From positions 1 to 6,550 of the forward strand of contig JAHIVM010000523.1 in assembly GCA_018816665.1 (NCBI GenBank): 6,550 nt of DNA, in the 5' to 3' direction. Numbering within the stretch: position 1 is the first letter of the stretch; every line of letters starts with the position of its first letter. The notes under the pieces were generated by a model. That model saw only the letters and a list, made by a program, of their open reading frames with translations. It did not search any database and was not told where the DNA came from. The position numbers were made by a program, and so were the translations under genes. Positions 1-6,550 of the stretch are shown one piece after another. The DNA comes from Candidatus Zixiibacteriota bacterium. GTDB lineage: Bacteria; Zixibacteria; MSB-5A5; GN15; FEB-12.

Positions 1-16
1 AGAGACCTGCCCTGCG
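1..16 (+). repeat. Copy 1 of 16-bp direct repeat AGAGACCTGCCCTGCG
   Basis: The first 16 bases of the window are repeated exactly at 256-271. The core AGACCTGCC also occurs inverted at 176-184. Both direct copies are followed within about 35 nt by a GTGGCAC segment, suggesting a longer diverged repeat. The element may extend beyond the left edge. Confidence 0.65.
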
Positions 17-57
17 GGGTTGTGATTCCATCTCCGTGGCACAGGCCGCGAACTTTG

Positions 58-132
58 TGACCCGCAGCGTGATTATGACCCACCTTCGCAACTATGACCC
101 GCCCTCGCGTCTATGACCCGCCAGCTTGATGG
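58..132. repeat. Tandem array of four 18-19 bp units beginning TGACCC
   Basis: TGACCC recurs at 58, 76, 95 and 114, giving unit lengths of 18, 19 and 19. The last three copies start TATGACCC and the unit tends toward TGACCCGCCnTCGCnnCTA. Downstream of the leading hexamer the units share only partial identity. The period is not a multiple of three, and on the minus strand the units generate TAG and TAA triplets, so coding constraint does not explain the array. Its function is unknown. Confidence 0.7.
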
Positions 133-136
133 CGGG
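117..136. repeat. Hairpin overlapping the last repeat unit
   Basis: CCCGCCA (117-123) and TGGCGGG (130-136) form a perfect 7-bp GC-rich inverted repeat around a 6-nt loop. No T tract follows on either strand, so it is not an obvious terminator. Its left arm is part of the fourth array unit, whose TGACCCGCC start is shared with the third. Confidence 0.65.
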
Positions 137-175
137 ATTACACAAACCATCGCCTGATCAATTCGCCTATACCAA

Positions 176-184
176 GGCAGGTCT
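176..184 (-). repeat. Inverted copy of the AGACCTGCC core
   Basis: GGCAGGTCT on the plus strand is the reverse complement of bases 3-11 and 258-266. A single 9-mer match could be chance, but three copies within 270 bp of non-coding DNA make a shared repeat family more likely. Confidence 0.45.
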
Positions 185-255
185 CCCGGGCATCATCTGA
201 CAACCATCATTGGGATCTTGATCGTTGTTCGTACGTGATCCCCACCGGCCGAAAC

Positions 256-271
256 AGAGACCTGCCCTGCG
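256..271 (+). repeat. Copy 2 of 16-bp direct repeat AGAGACCTGCCCTGCG
   Basis: Exact match to bases 1-16. With the inverted core GGCAGGTCT at 176-184 it also forms a widely spaced 9-bp inverted repeat. GTGGCAC follows soon after, as it does after copy 1. Confidence 0.65.
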
Positions 272-310
272 AAATCTGTGGCACCCGGGCGAAGTACGTG
301 GAAAGGAAAA

Positions 311-334
311 CCCTCTCAAACAAGTTTGAGAGGG
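311..334 (-). terminator. Probable intrinsic terminator after the secreted-protein gene
   Basis: CCCTCTCAAAC, AA, GTTTGAGAGGG is a perfect 11-bp inverted repeat (realistically a 10-bp stem with a 4-nt loop). Read on the minus strand it is followed at once by TTTTCCTTTC, and it starts about 70 nt past the TAA stop at 403-405. On the plus strand the hairpin is followed by CCACACAAAA, with no T run, so it should work only for minus-strand transcripts. Confidence 0.7.
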
Positions 335-402
335 CCACACAAAATTCGGATTCAACCCGGCAATAGACCGGATTCTACCTTACGACAAATGTCTGTCGAA
401 GA

Positions 403-3180
403 TTACTTCAACAACATCATCTTTTTTGTCGATACGAATTCCCCGGCCGTCATCCGGTACAGGTACATCCCCGATGACACCCGGTTACCGGTCTCGTCGC
501 GGCCATCCCAGTCAACCCGATGCCGCCCCGCCTCCCGGCTCTCATCGAGCAGAGTCACCACCCGTTGACCGGCGACATTGAAGATATCTATCCGCACGTC
601 GGCCGCCACTGGAAGATCGAATTCGACCGTAGTCGACGGGTTAAACGGGTTGGGATAGTTCTGCCGCAACCCGAAATCATCCGGCAGGTTGTCCGGCCCT
701 TCTACGTCAGTCGGCGAATCCAATTCTACCACCACAACCTGTCCCGTGGGTGTCGCAGCGTCCGCATGAAGCAGTGTCGTCTCGCTGTCCAGTTGCAGCA
801 GATTCCCGCTGACAATCACCGATCCGCCATCAGAAGTGGTCAGAAATACTCGCGTATTGCCGTCCAGATAGCCTACCGATCCGTCTGTCGACATAGGCCA
901 TTGCGTCACCGAGACTTCACCTTCGAACTCCATGTAGATCCCTCCCAGAGGATTCACGCCCGCAACCCAAACAGTTTGATCGCTGAGGAATATACTTGTC
1001 GGCTGTTCGGCCGGCGGAGGCGGATCATAAGGGACGGCGTCGCCGGAAATGATCCGTCGCATATACACAAAGTCTGCAACCATCAACGGAATGCCATCGC
1101 GGTTCACATCGGAGTTAGCAATCGAACGTTCTTCTTGTGGAAACACACTTGGACCGAATTCAAAGTAGCGGGAGAACAGGATCAGATCGGCGAATTCGTA
1201 CGCGAGTCCATTGAGATTGATATCACCTGCCCAGGCTGTTGAGTCAATGTTCTCCCCAACCAAAATACCGCCGTTCCGGAAGGTGACAGCACGAGACAGT
1301 AGTCCGGGTATCGACGGTCCCTCCAGACAGAAATCCGGGGCGCCGCCATAGGCCGGGAGAGTGTCATCCAGGGCGATGATCGTATCCCACGTATTAAACA
1401 CGCCGTTGGACACATACACCTGGTCCCCATCGGGCGATGCAATCGCATTGTCACCGCAATCGTGCCACACGAAATCGATTGGAAGCCATTGACCCTCAAA
1501 CGTCCTGTCATCTGTCAACAGAAACGTGATATGGGCCAACGTCGAGGTATCACTCTCCGGCTGATAGCACGACGGATGAACATCGCCATTGTTCATATCG
1601 GCCAGACCAACGATGCGCAGCAAGCCTTTCGTGCACTGGGAACCGCAGGTCGTATCGCGGTAGGCTCGATACGAAAAATACTCCCAGCCGCAATCAGTGA
1701 GGAAGTCACCCTCAGTCACTTCGGCTACGGCCAACGCCACGAAGTTATACTCGATCAGTAGATCGAAACCACCTATCAACTGGTCATCGTCTTCGTAACG
1801 GACATCGATAGTTACTGGCTGGCCCTGAACCAGTCCGTGGTACTCCGGCCCGTAATTCGCCTCAATCCGCACGACTGTCGGGCGCGTTGTATCCGGCTCC
1901 CCCATACTCACTCCGCCCGCGTGCAAGTCCACACAGCGGATGCGCTCCGGAGCTGCGCCAGAATCAAGATAACAGTCATCGGTAGTGGCCGAGATCGACG
2001 GCGGCGGGGCCGCCGGCAACAGCCGTCCGGTGTGCGTGTACGCATGCCGTGGATAGTAAGCCGTCGTCCTGTCACTATTAAGCAGCACATTGTCCCGGCA
2101 GTCACACCACATGAAGTTGATCGGCACAAACCGTCCGCCATCCTGGGGATACTCCACAATCACGTACCGCAGGGTCGCCAGCACCGAGGGCACATTCTGC
2201 GGCCACAAACACCCGGCGCCGTCGCCGGAACCCGCGGCCGCCGACAGATACACGATCTCGTTCGACATATCCGGGGCACAGGATCTCCCGGATCGGGCCG
2301 AAAACGATGTTTGATCACAACCGTCCGATCCAAACCCATCTCCGGGCATTCCGCCGACAAACCGCAAATAGCGATCATCGGCGATCAAACGAAAATTGAC
2401 GCGGGACAGATTAACCGGGCAGTCTTCTATGACCAGATCAACTTCAACCGTATCCCCCGGCTGCCCGAACACCTTGGATTCCAGCCGCAACGTGATCGGC
2501 TCGGGTTCGAACACATCGAAATATATCAAGTCGGCCGCAAATACCTCACCGTCGGTAGCCTCCACCTCCACCCGGAACGATATCCCTGAATCCGCCGGAC
2601 TGGGAATAAACGCCAGCGTCCCGGATTCGGGATTCAGATTAATCATCCCCGCCGGTTGCGGGTTGATTCTGACCGCGGTCCACTCCCATGTATCGCACTC
2701 ATCGTTGTCTTCAACCGACATCGATGCCCGGGCCAATACGCCCGGAGTCGCGTTTATGTGAATTCCCGGTGCCGGCTGAAAATGCGGACGGTCACCCATC
2801 ACGCGGCAGTCGAATCGGCAGTTGTCCTCGCCTTGCGTGGTATCGCCGTTGAGCGATGCCGCGATTTCGATCATGTAACCCGCGATGGTTTCATCAGCGG
2901 GAAGGTCGGGGTGGTACACCCAGAGACCGGATTTCTCGTTGATATACCCCGGTCCCTCAACCAGGTGATACCGGATCGCCGGACAGGACTTGCGGGTTTT
3001 GATGTCAACAGCAACCACCTGGTAATAAATGGAGTCACAATGATTGCCCTCCACGTACGGTGGACAGCCCGTAAAGATAACCTGCCGCTCATCGGTCGGC
3101 TCGGCATTGATTGCCCCGGCAAGGAGAAGTGTCAGCGCCAAGAAGAAAAAGGGCACGACGAAAAGTTTCTGCGATTTCAT
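403..3180 (-). CDS. Secreted multidomain protein: duplicated cohesin-like modules, dockerin-like pair, C-terminal sorting-type domain
   Basis: The 925-residue protein starts with a Sec signal peptide (basic MKSQK, hydrophobic 6-24, probable cleavage after INA at 26; no lipobox Cys). Residues 30-225 look like two cadherin/Ig-like beta domains, the second ending with 'FRVEVEATDGEVFAADLIYF'. Two related cohesin-like modules follow (about 228-430 and 434-645), each with a PI-N/D-F-x-W-x-D-C-x-D-N signature (354-364, 568-578). A dockerin-like calcium pair occupies 652-715. After a proline-rich linker and a beta segment, the C-terminus (837-925) has LRQNYPNPFNPST, then VRIDIFNVAGQRV and SSGMYLYRM, the pattern of T9SS type A/FlgD-Ig-like terminal domains. 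All 20 cysteines lie between residues 39 and 618, consistent with disulfides in an exported protein. No catalytic motif is visible, so a surface, adhesion or scaffold role is inferred; the exact function is unknown. Confidence 0.95.
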   Translation of the reverse strand: MKSQKLFVVPFFFLALTLLLAGAINAEPTDERQVIFTGCPPYVEGNHCDSIYYQVVAVDIKTRKSCPAIRYHLVEGPGYINEKSGLWVYHPDLPADETIAGYMIEIAASLNGDTTQGEDNCRFDCRVMGDRPHFQPAPGIHINATPGVLARASMSVEDNDECDTWEWTAVRINPQPAGMINLNPESGTLAFIPSPADSGISFRVEVEATDGEVFAADLIYFDVFEPEPITLRLESKVFGQPGDTVEVDLVIEDCPVNLSRVNFRLIADDRYLRFVGGMPGDGFGSDGCDQTSFSARSGRSCAPDMSNEIVYLSAAAGSGDGAGCLWPQNVPSVLATLRYVIVEYPQDGGRFVPINFMWCDCRDNVLLNSDRTTAYYPRHAYTHTGRLLPAAPPPSISATTDDCYLDSGAAPERIRCVDLHAGGVSMGEPDTTRPTVVRIEANYGPEYHGLVQGQPVTIDVRYEDDDQLIGGFDLLIEYNFVALAVAEVTEGDFLTDCGWEYFSYRAYRDTTCGSQCTKGLLRIVGLADMNNGDVHPSCYQPESDTSTLAHITFLLTDDRTFEGQWLPIDFVWHDCGDNAIASPDGDQVYVSNGVFNTWDTIIALDDTLPAYGGAPDFCLEGPSIPGLLSRAVTFRNGGILVGENIDSTAWAGDINLNGLAYEFADLILFSRYFEFGPSVFPQEERSIANSDVNRDGIPLMVADFVYMRRIISGDAVPYDPPPPAEQPTSIFLSDQTVWVAGVNPLGGIYMEFEGEVSVTQWPMSTDGSVGYLDGNTRVFLTTSDGGSVIVSGNLLQLDSETTLLHADAATPTGQVVVVELDSPTDVEGPDNLPDDFGLRQNYPNPFNPSTTVEFDLPVAADVRIDIFNVAGQRVVTLLDESREAGRHRVDWDGRDETGNRVSSGMYLYRMTAGEFVSTKKMMLLK
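406..672 (-). other. C-terminal sorting-type (T9SS type A / FlgD-Ig-like) domain
   Basis: Residues 837-925 follow the widespread 'LxQNYPNPFNP.T.I.F.LP ... V.L.IYN..GQ.V..L ... G.H...WDG.D..G..V.SG.Y.Y.....' pattern and end in KKMMLLK at the extreme C-terminus. In Bacteroidota such domains direct type IX secretion and surface attachment; in many candidate phyla the same domain occurs without proof of a T9SS, so the export route here is inferred. Confidence 0.85.
1036..1227 (-). other. Dockerin-like calcium-binding pair with enlarged loops
   Basis: Residues 652-715 contain two dockerin type I-like segments, GDINLNGLAYEFADLILFSR and SDVNRDGIPLMVADFVYMRR. Each gives a D-x-N-x-N/D-G calcium loop followed by a hydrophobic helix. 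In both copies the closing Asp is at loop position 13 (D653 to D665, D691 to D703), whereas canonical dockerin loops close at position 12. Binding of calcium is inferred from the retained acidic and Asn ligands. Confidence 0.8.
1246..2499 (-). repeat. Internal tandem duplication encoding two cohesin-like modules
   Basis: Landmarks in the secreted protein recur with a constant offset. GQP at 239 and 453 are 214 residues apart, the signature tryptophans W358 and W572 are 214 apart, C403 and C618 are 215 apart, and the 'V...(A/N)GG(V/I)..GE' strands at 417-428 and 632-643 are 215 apart. The two copies are strongly diverged outside these landmarks, so this is an old domain duplication. Cohesin-like is a fold-level guess from pattern; the repeat relationship itself is directly visible. 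Confidence 0.8.
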
Positions 3181-3188
3181 TTGTTTAG

Positions 3189-3194
3189 CCTTTT
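3189..3194 (-). promoter_or_regulatory. Ribosome binding site of the secreted-protein gene
   Basis: AAAAGG on the minus strand sits 8 nt before the ATG at 3180-3178. It is a moderate Shine-Dalgarno and fixes the start, which also begins a clear signal peptide. Confidence 0.6.
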
Positions 3195-3228
3195 GGCAAG
3201 ACGTTGGGATAAGACCTGGCTTTCAGAA

Positions 3229-3256
3229 AATATACTTGATTATCCAGAAATGTCAA
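3229..3256 (-). promoter_or_regulatory. Sigma-70-type promoter for the secreted-protein gene
   Basis: The minus strand shows a perfect -35 hexamer TTGACA (3256-3251), a 16-bp AT-rich spacer, and a -10 hexamer TATATT (3234-3229) that differs from consensus at one base. Transcription would start near 3222, giving a leader of about 40 nt before the ATG at 3180. The site lies just downstream of the terminator hairpin, as expected for the start of a separate transcription unit. No operator-like palindrome overlaps it. Confidence 0.8.
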
Positions 3257-3275
3257 AGCCAAAGGGCATAAAGAA

Positions 3276-3294
3276 AGGCCGGACAGGCCGGCCT
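3276..3294 (-). terminator. Probable intrinsic terminator after the kinase gene
   Basis: On the minus strand AGGCCGG, CCTGT, CCGGCCT forms a perfect 7-bp GC-rich stem with a 5-nt loop, followed by TTCTTTAT. It lies about 40 nt past the kinase stop codon and just before the promoter of the next gene. The T tract is interrupted, so termination may be partial, but position and shape are typical. Confidence 0.7.
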
Positions 3295-3333
3295 CTCAGC
3301 AATCTAACGTATTGATAAACAAGTAGATACGAA

Positions 3334-6287
<2,954 letters not shown>

Positions 6288-6294
<7 letters not shown>

Positions 6295-6550
6295 CCGGCT
6301 GTCCTCTTCACAACTAATAGCGTGACATCGTCCGACCGGGGAGTCCCGGCCGCAAACGAATTAACCTGCTCCATCACACTGCCCACCAGCTCCCGGGGAG
6401 AAAGTGCTTTGTCTTTTTCAAGAAGCTTCTCGAGTCGGTCTTCTCCAAACAACTCATCGCGCTCCGCACACTCCGCCTCCGTAACGCCGTCGCTGTAGAC
6501 AACAACGGAATCGCCGGGAGCAAACGCTGTTTCGTTCTCCACCCAGCCTC
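6288..6550 (-). CDS. SpoIIE/PP2C-family serine phosphatase, C-terminal part (5' end outside window)
   Basis: This is the last 86 or so codons of a gene that enters from the right edge; the frame stays open to base 6550, so the GTG at 6542 is only an internal valine codon and not a convincing start. The visible part has the C-terminal signature of SpoIIE/RsbU-type PP2C phosphatases: 'APGDSVVVYSDGVTEA', with the metal-binding Asp in the SDG motif, then 'LFGEDRLEKLL', then 'SDDVTLLVVKR', whose Asp pair completes the metal site. Enzymes of this family remove phosphate from Ser/Thr, classically on STAS-domain anti-sigma antagonists. The N-terminal sensor or regulatory part cannot be seen. The TAG stop lies inside the start of the downstream kinase gene (7-bp overlap), which argues for one operon and a paired kinase/phosphatase role. 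The family call is firm; the substrate is unknown. Confidence 0.92.
6302..6307 (-). promoter_or_regulatory. Shine-Dalgarno of the kinase gene, inside the phosphatase coding end
   Basis: On the minus strand AGAGGA lies 7 nt before the ATG at 6294-6292, a standard spacing. It supports this start and, with the 7-bp gene overlap, suggests that ribosomes ending on the phosphatase reinitiate on the kinase (translational coupling, inference). Confidence 0.75.

Larger units (their letters stand above)
1..402. other. Left intergenic region, no convincing gene
   Basis: This 402-bp stretch holds the tandem array, the short direct and inverted repeats and the terminator hairpin described separately. On the plus strand one frame is open from base 3 to a TGA at 114-116 (37 codons), so the tail of a gene from the left cannot be fully excluded. 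That frame runs through the repeat array and I recognise no domain in it. On the minus strand a 62-codon frame crosses the terminator hairpin and repeats and is most likely chance. The region may be a mosaic of dispersed intergenic repeats. Confidence 0.6.

Noticed and set aside
3..116. Plus-strand frame open from the left edge for 37 codons, possible 3' end of an upstream gene
   Set aside because: It crosses the tandem repeat array and matches nothing I recognise. A real gene tail cannot be excluded without sequence to the left, but it is not supported enough to call.
58..132. Possible CRISPR array
   Set aside because: The units are adjacent 18-19 bp repeats with no unique spacers of the usual length and no cas genes nearby.
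167..355. Minus-strand 62-codon open frame
   Set aside because: It runs through the terminator hairpin and the AGACCTGCC repeats, has no plausible domain, and lies after the terminator of the secreted-protein gene.
383..398. Short hairpin CGACA / TGTCG just after the secreted-protein stop
   Set aside because: A 5-bp stem with no following T tract; too weak to call beside the much stronger hairpin at 311-334.
520..1242. Plus-strand open frame of 240 codons
   Set aside because: It is antisense to the dockerin and sorting-domain region of a well supported gene; no recognisable motif.
1036..2499. Classical cellulosome scaffold
   Set aside because: There is no glycoside hydrolase, carbohydrate-binding module or run of true cohesins; the dockerin loops are atypical and the C-terminus is of the sorting/FlgD-Ig type.
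1837..2589. Plus-strand open frame of 250 codons
   Set aside because: It lies wholly antisense to the cohesin-like modules of the secreted protein, has an Arg/His/Pro-rich composition typical of a shadow frame, and shows no domain.
6540..6542. GTG as the start codon of the phosphatase
   Set aside because: The frame continues upstream to the window edge and a start here would remove most of the catalytic domain.

Overview
The window carries three genes, all on the minus strand. Reading in the direction of transcription (right to left), they are the 3' end of a SpoIIE/PP2C-type serine phosphatase gene (6288 to the right edge), a 986-residue membrane-anchored Ser/Thr protein kinase with a TolB/FlgO-like segment and a long TPR region (3334-6294), and a 925-residue secreted multidomain protein (403-3180). 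I see no rRNA, tRNA, CRISPR array or insertion sequence.

The kind of organism is inferred from protein style. The secreted protein combines a Sec signal peptide, cadherin/Ig-like and cohesin-like beta domains, a dockerin-like calcium-binding pair, and a C-terminal 'NYPNPFNPST ... G.Y.Y....' domain of the T9SS-type-A/FlgD-Ig class. That combination, together with a Hanks-type kinase fused to TPRs, fits an uncultured Gram-negative bacterium of the FCB superphylum (Zixibacteria or a related candidate phylum is my best guess). The sequence cannot settle the phylum.

Layout. The phosphatase and kinase reading frames overlap by 7 bp, and the kinase has a good Shine-Dalgarno inside the end of the phosphatase gene, so the two are very likely co-transcribed and translationally coupled. 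After the kinase stop comes a 153-bp gap. It holds an intrinsic-terminator-like hairpin and then a near-consensus sigma-70-type promoter (TTGACA, 16 bp, TATATT), so the secreted protein probably forms its own transcription unit. A second strong hairpin followed by a T-rich run lies about 70 nt past the stop of the secreted-protein gene. The left 402 bp contain no convincing gene. They hold a short array of four 18-19 bp repeats, a hairpin overlapping its last unit, and three copies of a short motif (two direct, one inverted), which looks like intergenic repeat-type DNA.

How the genes may work together (inference): the kinase and phosphatase form a reversible phosphorylation module with a probable extracytoplasmic TPR sensor arm. 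The secreted protein is a cell-surface or exported structural/binding protein; its adjacency to the module may be coincidental because terminator and promoter signals separate them. The most notable observations are the internal 214-215-residue duplication in the secreted protein with a conserved W-x-D-C-x-D-N signature, the matching one-residue enlargement of both dockerin-like calcium loops, and the unexplained repeat array at the left edge.
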